The notes: generated by a model from the sequence alone, not told the origin. A stretch of DNA of 64,000 nucleotides from Lineus longissimus (GCF_910592395.1 NC_088322.1:7993431-8057430); one strand, 5' to 3'. Numbered from the stretch's first letter, positions 19,391 through 31,215 are shown. Made by a program: numbers and translations.

Positions 19391-20549
19391 TCTCCACATG
19401 AAAACATGACGACAAAAATGAAAGCTGGGAAGCGTGGTAGTGACAAAGCAGCCAGGCTATTGAAAAAGATCTATTACACACCAGGTATTTCCGGTAGTTT
19501 TGGAGGTGTAAATACCTTAAAGAGGGTGGTCGGTAGTAAGATATCGACCTCTGACATCAAGAAATGGTTAAGAAGTCAAGCCACATACACGCTCCACAAG
19601 CCGATCCGTCGCCATTTCAAACGAAGGCGTATTGTTGTCGCCGACATCGCCGAACAGTGGGAAGCGGATCTCGTTGATTTGTGCAGAATAGTCAAATATA
19701 ATAAACCCTATAAATATTTGCTCACAGTGATCGATACGCTTTCGAAATTCGCGTAGGTGGTCCCTTTAAGAACTAAAACAGGGGCAGAACAGGTGGATGC
19801 ATTCTCTAAAATATTTGCCACATCCAAGCGAAAACCAAAAAATTTAAGAACCGATAAGGGGGGTGAGTTTCTGGGCAAGAAATTTCAAGCCTTTCTAAAA
19901 AAAGAAAATATCAATTTTTTTACTTCGAATAATGAGGTTAAAGCAGCTATAATCGAGTGTTTCAACATAACTTTCAAATAACACATGTTTTGTGCCTTTA
20001 CACGGCAGAACACTCTGTCATACCTGTCAATTCTTCAGAAACTTCTACATTCATACAACAACATGTGGCATAGGAGCATCAAGAGGAAACCCAGCGAGGT
20101 GAACGAGGGTAATGCAGATGACGTTTGGCACGTACTCTACTCAAAAGAAAACCTATCAATAAAAAACGTCAAATTCAAATTTGAAATTGGCGATAAGGTA
20201 AGGATTGGCAAGACAAAAATGCTATTCCAAAAAATCTTATTTACCCAACTGGTCAACAGAAATCTTCACTATAAAAAGACGCGTTAAAAGTCATCCAACC
20301 CTGTACGGCGTCCATGACGCGCAAGGTGAAAACATCTTAGGCACTTTCTACGAAAAAGAGCTGCAGAAAGTAGATGTGTCGCCAGAAAAGACCTATAAAT
20401 TCGAGAGAATACTTGCAGAACGCGGCATGGGTAGAACAAAAGAATATTTAGTTAAATGGGATGGATATCCAGCAAAGTTCAACAGTTGGGTGCGCAAGGC
20501 AGACGTTCAACATCTATGTTTTATTCTACACTGTCACAGACACGTTTGA
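19391..20549 (+). pseudogene. Polinton integrase with chromodomain (right arm), broken
   Basis: Same domains as in the left arm (ADLVDL; TDKGGEF; chromodomain ending SWVRKADVQHL). It shares the TAG at about 19756 and the TAA at about 19979. It has its own extra A in an A-run at about 20230 that shifts frame after KMLF, a break absent on the left; conversely, the chromodomain end is intact here and shifted on the left. Confidence 0.85.
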
Positions 20550-20877
20550 TATTTGAGTAAACAAAGCATGATTGCAGAAATGACACGCGGATCTGAAAAC
20601 AAGGAAGGCGACGGCAACGATTCAATCACTTCACAACAGAAGAATTGGAAACTTTTTGGTCACAATGTCCCTAAACCCGAGATAATTTCTTTGCCCAGAT
20701 CATAATTATTTACATAGTGATCGTTACTGCTCTCATTGATATAGCTATTGCCAACGGTGAAAGTACTGTGTGGATCTCTCTCTCCTGTGCAGCTGTTTAG
20801 GTTACTTGTTACCGAATCCATCAATACCCGAGAACACGCGTGCATTAACCAAGAAACGTTTTCCCAATTAAGGCAAA

Positions 20878-21225
20878 ATGACTACTTTTAATGACCATTT
20901 TTATGTTTCTTTACCCTGCAATAGCTCCTTGAAATACTTTCCCGACAATACAATAGGTCATTACACAAAGCAGCTCAGCGCAGCCATCAGACTCGGCTCT
21001 GCTGAAAATTGGGAGGTCGGCCTTGCGGAGATAAAATATCCACGCACCTGGAGCAATGTCAACGAAACCAATAACACTTTTCACATTTACATCCCAACCA
21101 GCGATGACCCCGACCCAAAAACGGGTAAAAACCCTGAAGCTTGGAAGACATGCACAATACCTACTGGTCACTATACCGGACGCCTCTTTTGTCACACTTC
21201 TGCACGCATTCATTTGGAAACGTGA
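20878..21225 (+). pseudogene. Polinton-associated protein MTTFNDH (right arm), truncated
   Basis: Mirror of 8672-9019 with one visible residue change (KMGKN to KTGKN). Ends at the same place after GHYTG. Confidence 0.6.
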
Positions 21226-22015
21226 TGCAAAAATAGCAATACAACAATTTTATTCAAGTGTTTTATAATACAGCATTAGAAAGATACGGAATGAATACAA
21301 TGTTTTCTCTTGACATCTTGACAGCCGGACATCAACATGAGTAGAGACAATTTCTATGGACGCTTGTCTATGCCCTGGTGATGGAAAATACCACACATTT
21401 CTATGGATCGCACGCATCGGCGATGTTTCGGAACGTGCCAGTGTAAAAGTAGAAAGTGTCCCCCTCCCCCTGGAAAAATAAGACCCTGGAAGTCAAGGAC
21501 ACTGTAGAGCCCAGTCTTTAATTTAGTTTCAAAATCTTAGGATAGGAGGCAGCTCTGGTTTGGACCTTTTAAATTTGCCTCCCTTTTGACATTTTTGATT
21601 GGTTATGGTTCTGTGGGCCTCTAGGTAGCCCCTTACATTCTATGTGGGCCTCTTTTGGACTTGAAGATGGTGGAGGAGGTTTAGAAAGGATGTTGTTCCC
21701 TTTCTTTTCCAATTTCTTCTTGGAAGTTTTGGATTTTAAGGATTTGTAATCTGTGGGATTTAAAGTGAACCAATGGAGCAAAGTTTGGTGAGTTTTTTAT
21801 TTTAATTATCTTTATAATTTTTCTGTAATTTGGAAGTTAAGATATAGGGCCTATGGTTGGTAATTTTGTATGCATTGTTATGCCTGTGCATTTTGCAGCA
21901 CATGTTTTAGGCCCTTGCCTCGGGTCATTTGCTGGGTTAATTGACCAATGCACCCTCATTTCAAATGTGACAGATGGTTTGAAAATAACCTTCACCGTTT
22001 CAAGGACAAGAGTGG
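21226..22015. other. Polinton end region without recognised gene (right arm)
   Basis: Mirror of the left-arm stretch 7861-8671. Nothing recognisable. Confidence 0.4.
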
Positions 22016-22019
22016 GCAA

Positions 22020-22262
22020 ACACTCATCTTTCTCGGTCAAGGTCATTCTCAAAGCATTCCTATCCTCCAAGGTCAAGGCCATGGGAGGTCAAGATCACTT
22101 GAAACTTGGGCAATGCTAACTAGGTCAATTAAAGGTCAAGGCCATGGGAGGTCAAGGTCACTTGAAACTAGGGCAATGCTAACTAGGTCAATTAAAGGTC
22201 AAGGTCATGGGAGGTCAAGGTCACTTGAAACTAGGGCAATCCTAACTAGGTCAATCATCATC
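22020..22262. repeat. ~63-bp minisatellite rich in AGGTCA motifs (right arm)
   Basis: Reverse complement of the left-arm array with fewer units; GGTCAAGGTCA recurs. Confidence 0.85.
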
Positions 22263-22299
22263 CAGAGTCACCCATAAACTACTTACATGTACATGCTTC

Positions 22300-22705
22300 T
22301 TCATGGATTATTGACCAAAACCCGAGTTTAGTAACAAAAATTGAATCGAGAGCGGGAAGTCGGCCATTGTTAAATATGCGCATATAAATTCTAATATGAC
22401 GTCAATGCTCTCTGATTGGCAAACATGTTGTAACCTCTCCGGCTCGCCAAAGAGGGTAGTATTTTTGCCCTGTTTGGCAAGCCCGGCTTGCCGAACAGGG
22501 TGGCTTTTTAGTGCTGTTTGGCAAGCGGCTCTCCAAACAGGACAAAAAAAGATGCCTGTTCGGCGAGCGGCTTGCCAAATAGACCCGGCCTATCATTATA
22601 TCATTAGTGTACTTAGCGCTGAGTATTTAATGCAATGCGTGTGTATTGCAAAAGCTACTCGTGATACGTTGCTCAGTCATGATACCACAATTGTTTTATC
22701 GGTTT
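22300..22705. other. Right border of palindrome with GGCAAGCC dyads
   Basis: At least three imperfect dyads of the form CTGTTTGGCAAGCC-GGCTTGCCAAACAG lie at 22440-22585, with spacing of about 45 bp. Bases 22605-22690 match 29240-29310 and 29392-29460 (GCAATGCGTGTGTATTGCAAAA). No gene is seen. Confidence 0.5.
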
Positions 22706-22709
22706 GCGC

Positions 22710-22830
22710 ATCATCCGCTGATTCGCACAGCACTGACCGCAAACAATTCATAAAAATCATTGTACCAACTAAAATTGGTCAGGCCAATTTCAGCAAATGC
22801 ACTTTCGATTATCTAGTTCCTTTGTGAAAA
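22710..22830 (-). pseudogene. Relic of methyltransferase exon 3 (gene B)
   Basis: Matches the last part of exon 3 of genes A and C with deletions and then breaks into unrelated sequence (TTTCGCGAAATTAAGTCATG). The same break and the same following sequence occur at 44255, so both descend from one already truncated copy. Confidence 0.75.
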
Positions 22831-22915
22831 CGTTTTGAACCTTTTTGTTTTCGCGAAATTAAGTCATGTAATGCTGTTTAAAGACGATTTGTGATGCCTC
22901 TCCAACGAAGTTACT

Positions 22916-23013
22916 AGTTGGCCGGGGCGGTAACACTGCCAATAGTGATACATGTACTTTGACACGATGTCGAAAGGTTACACAGTCATGGGTTCGAGCC
23001 ATCCTGGGCCGCA
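22916..23013 (+). repeat. tRNA-like repeat (SINE-type), degenerate copy
   Basis: GTTGGCCGGGGCGG resembles a tRNA A box of Ser/Leu type and GGGTTCGAGCC a B box. The region and its flanks are repeated at 44325-44402. An extra ~20 bp lies between the boxes. No proper acceptor stem. Confidence 0.45.
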
Positions 23014-24680
23014 CTCTATTTTCATTTTGACATACATAATGACATACATGTTAATCGAATGTAATTGTACGTTCCCCCCAAAAACAGCTTTTTAGTTATA
23101 AACTCCTTAATTCTCTGGTTCCAAATTTCATCCGTGTCTATTCTTATCATTTCCGGGGGCTATTGGCAGAGTTATACAAATAAAGACACATAGGCAATTT
23201 TCAGAACAGTTTGGTTATTATTTCTTTAAAGAATGTCCGAAAAGGTATTTTTATTTAATGAATAAATGAATCAAAAATGTCTTTGGTAAAACCATCTGCT
23301 ATATGCGCCTGTGTTGCCAATGGATTTCTCATTATCTATATCGTTGGAGTGGACCCCCCCCCCCCCCCCCCCCCCAGTTATAGGCAGGAGCAGGGAGGTT
23401 AAAGTGGATATCCTTTGGTGACTTGATATATATATGCATAGTAGGGCACAAGGTCATTTTGATTCACCACTAAATACATCCCTCGTACAAGCGTGATTAG
23501 TTTTGACGTACTGAGAGATGGGAGAGACCCAAATTGGCGACTTTGGATAATTTCACCCTGCCTACCTAGCTCCTGCATATAGAGTCCATTTAACACTATT
23601 TTCGATTAAGAGGGTAATTACGATTTCGACTTCAAAATAATCCAGTGTACTTTTATAAAATTCATAGAAAAAAAATTGAAGATTCACCACTAAAATATCC
23701 CTCGTACAAGCGTGATTCGTTTTGACGTACTGAGAGATGGGAGAGACCCCTATTGGCCACCTGTGGCCGGAATGGAATTTTGTTGTGCGGATTCACTGAA
23801 TGCGGTAAGTTATGCACATGGATGAAGGCCCTATACAGACGGAAGGAGTCTATTGTGAGTGTGATTTCAGGCTTTAAAGTTGACATAGGGTCTTCGTTTT
23901 CATTTTTTTTGGCTAACGTCGCCAAATGTAAATGATGCAGCTTTGTTTCTGCGTCGGCCGCGATCAGTCCTCTCGCACCGCGATGACGTCACTCACGTCA
24001 CAGCACAATATCCCAATGAGAGTAGGTTGATGACACTAGCATGATGTGTCGTCATGCATATTTTAGGAAAATCAGTAAGCTCGTAGTGTTCTTCCCAAAA
24101 TGGTCCAAATCGCCACAATAGAAAATTTAAATTACGACACTTCAGAACTTCCGCCAGGACTAGTAGATATTTGTTGCATCTCATGATCTACCTTTCCCCA
24201 AAACCTGCCATACTGAATCCCCAAGTGTGTCGGCCAAACTTTTGAATGAAGTGAGTGAAACACACATCGTTACAACCAGTTGTCTGAATATTTACCGTGG
24301 GCATGGAAATAATTTGCATTCCCGATTATGTTTTATACGATTATTCTTTTCCAGTAAGCGCAGTTTTTTTTATTGCAGCACCTGGTCTGTCATATCATGA
24401 TGTGCATTTCGCATAGAAATGTTATTTTCCAGTAAAGTGAAAATGGCAAAAGCCGCAATGATCAATATCCTACTTGGGACTTGTACTTCATGAGCAACCC
24501 TCCTAAATTCACCATTGCCTCATTTAGGGCATGACTACTCGATAATGCCTTCTAAATCTCCCAATATCACACAAAAACATTGGCCTAAATGATTCCTCGC
24601 CACATAAAGCAGGCCCCTTAATACCAGTGTTGTCGTGGTCACAACCGGAGAAATATTTAACTATCCAACCAAATGAATTT
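23014..24680. other. Non-coding relic region of gene B
   Basis: No gene is recognised. Holds a run of about 23 C at 23353, and two copies (23465-23545, 23680-23760) of a ~80-bp repeat with CCCTCGTACAAGCGTGA and GATGGGAGAGACCC, a third copy of which is at 45085-45165. Another similarity to 45240-45330 lies at 24385-24470. Confidence 0.45.
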
Positions 24681-24959
24681 ATGTCGCCGAAGGGCTTGTT
24701 TATTTATTTATTCGCACACGTAGAGAACAATTGAACAACAGGTGGAATTTCATGCAGCGTGCTGTATGGTACTTGTATTAAGATAGTACACACATTTCGT
24801 GGACTTTTTTTCGTAAATAACGCACCCGATCGCTTGTTATACACAATTCCTAAAATACACTGCCATCTAGTAGCAGAACCACAGGAACAGATGCAGAGTG
24901 AGGCAGGTAGGTCAGCAACCTGCATTGTGTGTAGCGTGTAGAGTATTGAAATAGCTATC

Positions 24960-25046
24960 ACTGAAATTGATCCAAATGTGCTCTACGCAATGTAATTTTG
25001 TTGAGCAATAAACCTTATTCTATTCTATTCTATTCTATTCTATTGT
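24960..25046 (+). repeat. Probable LINE 3' tail, (TATTC)n
   Basis: CAATAAACCTTATTC followed by several TATTC repeats, a common 3' end of CR1/L2-like LINEs. No coding part was recognised upstream. Confidence 0.45.
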
Positions 25047-25765
25047 TTGAAATTTGGGGTTTTGTTTGAAATGTTTTAACCTCAAGTGCTTCGAGCGAAT
25101 CCTGCGCTAAATACTGACTTGTTTTCACTGAATAAATGAGGTGAGATCCTGTAGAAAAAGGGGACCACGGCCTTTCCAGTGGTGTGCTCACTAATTGGTC
25201 ATTCGTTAAAAAGCGCCATCTGATCGCCTTTTGAAATGGCTTTCATTTGAAATTGAGAGAATATCCTGATGTCACGCACTTTCGGGAGAACTGTTTCGCG
25301 TGACCTCAGGAGCTCGCACAATTGGATTGGCTTTCGCGTTGGCGTTTCCGAGCCTTGCAAAAACTCCCTTTCCCGGATTAAAGTTCTGAGTTGAAATGTG
25401 TGCGGACTGAACAACCGGTTAGAACAGGCCGATTCCATCGACTGCATTAAAGATTTTGACATTTTAGCTTTTCAAGAAAATAAATCAGATGAGGTTGACA
25501 GTTTCGCACCTGATACATGAATTCAATTAGATAATAGCCTAAGGGCACTATATCAGGCCAGTAAATTCACTCCATTGTTTAAAAACGGACTTCCCTTGGG
25601 CGAAAGTACCTGAACCCCTCCAGAAGGACCCCTGCGGAAATTATGGCTACAATATGGCCGCCGCGCCTGGCATATTGTGATATTTTGACTTTATAATAAT
25701 CAACATGCAACTTCATGCACATGTATGCTTAAACAATTTTTTTTGAATAACAGTCTGATTCTTAC
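25047..25765. other. Gene B intron, part shared with gene C
   Basis: Bases 25560-25720 match 39880-39990 and 43130-43230 (CTCCATTGTTT, then GGCTACA and ATGGCCG). Bases 25199-25462 hold an unassigned minus-strand frame of 87 codons without a recognised domain. Confidence 0.45.
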
Positions 25766-25919
25766 TCATCAGGTCATGAAACATCTCTGACATCTTGTCG
25801 CAGAACCGGCTTTCCTTCGTGTGATAATTATCCAAGATTTTGGGGTCGAAATGAGTTTTGTAGTCGACTCCAGATAATCTTGCCGTCTCAAATGATTCGG
25901 AAGCTGGATCGTTAGCCAT
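25766..25919 (-). pseudogene. Methyltransferase exon 1 (gene B)
   Basis: Reads MANDPASESFETARLSGVDY, then HFDPKILDNYH, one codon shorter than in genes A and C, and ends at a GTAAGA donor in the same phase. The exon itself is open, but no exon 2 is found between it and the exon-3 scrap at 22830, so gene B is judged a relic. Its upstream flank (25920-26060) also resembles those of A and C. Confidence 0.75.
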
Positions 25920-28670
25920 GATAAGAAGCAATGGTGCAAAGTGCCTACGGGCGCAGAAAGCAGCTAACCTCCCCGACCTAGGCCTGTGCTTCTTGAGTCC
26001 TGCACCAGGTTTTCTGCGTTTACCGATCAGTGCGCTTCTGTGCGGCTTATTATAAACCACGAGATGAGAAATCGCGAAATCGCGAAATCGCGAATTGGGT
26101 AATCATTATTTTCTGCCTCAAGATTTTCTACTTTCCTGGGCCATGACAATCATCATTTCTGATGATGCTGTCCACTTCTCCATTCAATGATAGTAGGCCG
26201 AAGACAATACAATGGCTACATGCAACTGCATGCTCATCTTGACTGCAAAGGTTTTTGCATCCTATCAAGATGTATACGCCGGCTATCTTTATAGGGAGTA
26301 TAATACCATGAGGTGCATGATGCTGCATACTAGGTGATGATGCTTCTTGTGTATGTAGCACTGCCTTTGAAGGAACAGTTCAATTTTTGATGAAGAGTCC
26401 CAGGTATATAACCACCTCCGGGCAAAGCCTTAATTGGATTAAAAATATAAATTTGCAAATTCTATTATCTGGGGACCTTCGTTTTACCTCAGAAGAAAAG
26501 AGCCCATTTGACGCCAACCCAACCCCTCTAGATTAGCGGAGAACCCTTTTGACACGAACCCCCTACTCCCATCCTAGACGGGGGAGAGCCCTGACACCAT
26601 CCCCCTAGACAGCCCTTTTGACACCATCCCCAACCCCCAGACTGGTGGAGAGCTCTCTTAACACCCCCCCCCCCCCCCCCGACTGGGAGTGCCCTCTTGG
26701 CAACATCCTCCACCTCCAGAAAATGCTTCCTTAATATGCAAGCCAGTGGTTAGTCACTTTATGTTATACAGTCTAACCATTGACCCTTTCAGGTAGTGGC
26801 AGCAGCACCAGTGCTCTGAGCCTGCTAAATATCAAAATCTAAGAATAGTAGAGTGCCCCAGTATATGTTGATGCTATCAGTTATCTGAACTAATTTTGGT
26901 AATGTGTTCATGACCCTTGACATTCCACAACGTGCTGTTGGGAGAATTGGGTGATCAGAACTTAAAACCCTTATTGTCACCCCTTATAATCGATGACTTC
27001 CGCATTTCTTTCGCTACAAACATAGTGCAACCCGTACACTCTCCTCTCCGTTGGTATGGAGTGTCACGGCCTACGCGTGGCCAATCTCCAGAAGGAGTGT
27101 GACAAAAAAGCACACGTCCTTGCTTATTGTATAGATTAGACCCGTGTTTGGCGTATCTCTTCATTAACCGCTAGGTGGAATTTGCTATTTGAAAGACTCT
27201 GATTTTACAGTTTACATGAAATTCGGAATACTTCAATGCCTCGACACACTAGAAATGTAGTGTTCTTTCCAGTGTCTGCGATGTGTACATAAAGTTACTG
27301 GTAGAGGGCACTACCATACTGGAGGCCACATCAGCGTGTGTTTTCTTCAATCCGACTCCTGTACTCATCCCATGTGGTTTCCCATTGTTTAGTGTCCGAC
27401 GATAGAACATGATCCGTGACGCATAATAACCCTGCACGTACAGCGTTCTAATACTCAACGCTTGCAAATTAGATCTACCTACCCCCCCCCCCCCCCCCCC
27501 CTCCATGCCGACTTACCGGCGGTGAATATCAGCTCTGAAGTCTCCTCGATTCACAGCCGATAACTCCCGCCAGGTAATATGTCGGACGCACCATCATAAA
27601 CGGGTGGCCAATCAAATTGCTCGACACAAAGTAATCGATTGACGGCCTGAATTGATACTGCCAACCTCCGGATCAGGTTACCCTCGTTCTATACAACAAG
27701 CACTGTGCATTTGGGTCAGGTCAGCATCCCTGGAACCGTTACTCATTGAACACCTGGTCTTCAGTCATGATGGCTTTCAGTGCGTGTCTCGTGCGACAAC
27801 CACGAGTGAGTGTAATGTTAGTGTTGTCGCGACATAGGACGCGTGGGAAAGGAAGGGAATGCAGGGAGACTACCGATAAAGTAACAGCCCTTCTTACGGT
27901 CAATCAGGGGGGAGTTATTAGCGGTGAAGGATAGATATACGCACAACGACGGTGGATCGGCCTGCCCCCCCCCCCCCCCCCCAAACAACTGGCCTTCCAA
28001 CTAGAGTAGACGGTTGGCCCCCGGCGAATAGAGTAGACGGTTGGTCCCCGACGGATGGATGAGCTCTTTTAGTTTTTTTCTTCAAGCGACGGTTGGCCCC
28101 CAGGCGGACGATGGGCACCTCTATCATATGCCACTTTGTCTTTTGTTCTCCCCATTGTGCTATTGCTCGGGTTTACTTTTAGTCCAACACGTGCCTGTTC
28201 TTTGCTCGTGCCCAACTGTGAATGGCCTTCTCCAGAGCCAGGACATTCAAACACGTATACGTCTAAGTCGACACCACCAACACTCAATCATATCATATCA
28301 TATCATATCATTACCGGCGTCGTAACCCTATTGGATTTTTGCCGGAGGTATGGACTCCACCATCTATATGGAATCTTTTACTGGCCCTGGCATAGACACT
28401 CAGGTACAAGGGACCACGGTTTTTAGTCTCATCCGACACACTCAAGAAGTGCGAGATGAAAGAACAATAACAAGGAATGTAGTATTTAAAGAAATCCTAT
28501 AACAAACTAAATGCATACATCACTTCCTAAGACAATTCAGCTCAACATACCCTCCACAGACAATGACTCTTCAACTGACTAGCGTAAGCCCTACATGGCC
28601 ACACCCAAATTCACAACATATCACTCGCCTCAACATCGTGCGGAGCATGGGTATTTGCTAGTAAATATGA
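25920..28670. other. Non-coding accessory stretch with C-runs and simple repeats
   Basis: No gene is supported. Contents: GCGAAATC repeat (26070-26096); a degenerate minisatellite built on GAGAGCCCTTTTGACACCATC (26500-26720); runs of 15 or more C at about 26666, 27482 and 27965; a duplicated GAGTAGACGGTTGG at 28002-28045; and a (CATAT)n run at 28285-28312. Confidence 0.5.
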
Positions 28671-28673
28671 ATA

Positions 28674-29228
28674 CAGTAGAACCTCCCCTTGCAGACACCT
28701 CCGCAGCACGGACATGTTCGTTCAGTCCCGATTTTTTCAAAGTCATTTGCTTTTACCAAAACCTCTATAGGGCGGACACCTCTCTACTCCGAATTGCGGG
28801 CACGGCCATGGTGACTTTTTGGACCAATCACCTCACAATTACGGAGAGCAAACAAAAACAATGACTTGCAGTGTTCACTTTGGTAGTCAATTAGACCTAA
28901 CGGGTGTGAAGTTTGGGTATTTGACGAACATAATTAGACACTGTGTTCAGTTAATTACAGGGTGGAGTGAATTTAATGTCCGTTGCTCTCCTAATTAAAA
29001 CCGAATGTTTCGATTAATTATCTTCACTGTGCACCACATTGTCAAGCTACTGTATATTCTAACATTAATTGCAGTCCATTGAGTGGTTTGTCCTCTTGTG
29101 CTCTAATTGCAAAGAATAAAGCTTGATTTGTAGTTTAATAAAGGTATAACCTCCCTATTAAGGTCACCTCTACATTACGGACACCACCGCCCAGTCCCAT
29201 GGGTGTCCGCAATAGAGAGGTTTTACTG
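28674..29228. mobile_element. pogo/Tigger-like MITE (CAGTARAACCTC ends)
   Basis: 555 bp, starting CAGTAGAACCTCC and ending GAGGTTTTACTG, with TA on each side. The inner TIR (GGACACC) matches as well. TA duplication and CAGT ends fit the pogo branch of Tc1/mariner. There is no transposase. Confidence 0.75.
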
Positions 29229-29480
29229 TAGTGTACTTTGCGCTAATGCAATGCGTGGGTATTGCAAAACCTACTCATGATACGTTGCTCATGATACCAC
29301 AATGACAGCTATCGGCCGATGGTCACCTCGACATTACGAACACCAACGCCCAGTCCCATGGGTGTCCGCAATAGAGAGGTTGTACTGTATTGCGCTAATG
29401 CAATGCGTGTGTATTGCAAAACCTACTCATGCTTCGTTGCTCATGATATCACAATGACAGCTATCGGCCGACAATTTGAC
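29162..29480. repeat. Tandem duplication of ~155 bp spanning the MITE end
   Basis: Copy one (29162-29320) and copy two (29321-29480) share the MITE's right end (GGTGTCCGCAATAGAGAGGTT) and the following GCGCTAATGCAATGCGTG segment. Only the first keeps a complete element to its left. Confidence 0.8.
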
Positions 29481-29499
29481 GGCTCACGTTACTGAATTT

Positions 29500-29998
29500 T
29501 ACGGTGGCTGTAAAAGGCCACGCGAAATATTTTTTAGAATGCCCGAATTTATTTTTTATAACTCGAGCGCTCGACTTATATCTCGAGCGCTCGACTTATA
29601 TCTCAAGCGCTCGACTTACGTAAAGGTCACGCAAAATCTTTTTTAGTTTATTTTTCATAACTCGAGCGCTCGAGTTATCATAATGAGGCTGTATCAAGAT
29701 GCAGTCCATCGTTGTTGATCTCTTCAATCTCGGTCTCACCCAACTTGAAATTCGGTGCGTTTTAGCAGAGAAGTTTGTGGTATAGTCTTACCTAATTGAA
29801 ATACGTCATCATCCGTCTGGTCGTTATGATAACTCGAGCGCTCGAGTTATGAAAAATAAACTCGGGCATTCTAAAAAAGATTTTGCGTGACCTTTACGTA
29901 AGTCGAGCGCTCGAGATATAAGTCGAGCGCTCGAGTTATAAAAAATAAATTCGGGCATTCTAAAAAAAGATTTTGCGTGGCCTTTTACAGCCACCGTA
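29500..29998. mobile_element. ~500-bp MITE with palindromic CGAGCGCTCG subrepeats
   Basis: Long inverted repeats (about 200 bp per side) start TACGGTGGCTGTAAAAGG. Flanks carry a 6-bp duplication GAATTT, and the window's first 20 bases (CTTACTGAATTTGC) are the homologous empty site. Each half holds several copies of a 20-bp dyad centred on CGAGCGCTCG. No coding capacity. Confidence 0.85.
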
Positions 29999-30255
29999 GA
30001 ATTTGCCTTCAAACATAAAATGAATAGCTTTCCAAAAGGAGGGTATGTTTCACTCACCAAAACTGATTAAGAAAGAAATCAGAATTTAATACAAGAAACG
30101 CTAGAACCAGAAATGAAAAAGTTTGAAAACCATACATAGCCTCGTTACGTTGAGGAGCTGTCAGCTAGATGTCCATCTACATTGTACGATCCATATAGGA
30201 GGACCATGTTTATAGCTAGTGGCTGGACTTCAGTGTGAGATTCACGGTTCGCGAA

Positions 30256-30808
30256 TCATCCACTGATTCGCGTTGCACTGACCGCAAACACTTCAGAAAA
30301 ATCAGCTGGGATGCCCTCAAAGGTATATTTCTCAATGTCACTAGTCACACTGTGCCAACGTAAATTGGTCAGGCCAACATCAGCAAAAGCACTTTCGATT
30401 ATCTCGTCGGTTAATGGCAAGGCGTTGAACCTCTTGTTACCGACATAGTAGAACGTTCCACCATTAACCCCGGCCATGAAGAATGTTCCCCCAGGCTTGA
30501 GAAGTGAGATCACGTGTTTAACAGCACTCCTGAATGATGATTCGTCACAACACGCTGCATCGAAACAGAGGCTGGATGTGATGACGTCGAAGGGTTCCAA
30601 GACCAACGGAGCCAATGGGTTGTCTTGGTGAACATCACATGGTACGGCCAGTTTGATTGCTTGCCGGATGTGGTCTTGTCTGAGTTTCCATTCATCGCTG
30701 AAACGAGACAAAGTTTCGGTAAGGTCGGCAACATGGCATAGTGTTTCAAGCGGTTTCCAAGAATCGAGTGATGTAAAGAATTGATATCGAACTGGACTTA
30801 TTTGTCGT
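30256..30808 (-). CDS. NNMT/INMT-like methyltransferase gene C, exon 3
   Basis: 553 nt, same length and phase as in gene A. Contains VPCDVHQDNPLAP, FDVITSSLCFDAAC, LLKPGGTFFMAGVNGG and ends SATRISG. The frame is open, so with exons 1 and 2 it gives 308 residues. Compared with gene A the changes are scattered substitutions, as expected of an older duplicate under some constraint. Confidence 0.85.
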
Positions 30809-30899
30809 CTCACCAAACACCGCTGCATGTAAAATGGAGGTCAAAACCGAGGCGCCTCGAATTAACAGCAAATAAATTCAAACATATTATCGTACATAC

Positions 30900-31116
30900 C
30901 TTTTTCCTTCTAGTGAGCACACGTATTCGAAGCATTGTTGCCAGTTGTGGGCATCAGGGTCACCATTCACCCATTTTAGGATTTCATCCAGATTTTGAGT
31001 TCCATAATCTGAGCAGACGATCTCTGAACATCGACTTCCAGCGGAAATGACAGAATAGATACTCGGGCCAGACCCTACATCAAGGAGTCTGCTACCATCA
31101 CGAATTCCTGCCGCAG
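30900..31116 (-). CDS. NNMT/INMT-like methyltransferase gene C, exon 2
   Basis: 217 nt with CTTCAG acceptor and GTATGT donor. SAM-binding LLDVGSGPSIYSVISAG is identical to gene A; SDYGTQNLDEILKWV follows. An (ATC)n microsatellite lies just upstream in the intron (31160-31215). Confidence 0.87.
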
Positions 31117-31157
31117 CTGAAGAAAAATGCACATAAATATTTCATCAATAATGTTCG

Positions 31158-31158
31158 T

Positions 31159-31215
<57 letters not shown>

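Larger units (their letters stand above)
14852..22300 (+). mobile_element. Right arm of palindromic Polinton/Maverick
   Basis: Inverted copy of the left arm with genes on the plus strand, in the same order outward. Differences from the left arm are scattered single bases and small indels, a shorter minisatellite and one 1.6-kb inserted transposon (17687-19278). Mirror positions sum to about 28303 from the centre out to the insertion. Confidence 0.88.

Noticed and set aside
7437-22300. Palindrome as a pure sequencing fold-back artefact
   Set aside because: The arms differ by base changes, indels, array length and a 1.6-kb TA-flanked insertion with a preserved empty site in the other arm. Not excluded without reads, but unlikely.
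27965-27982. C-runs as functional G-quadruplex regulators
   Set aside because: Long homopolymer C-runs occur at four places without nearby genes; simple slippage explains them.
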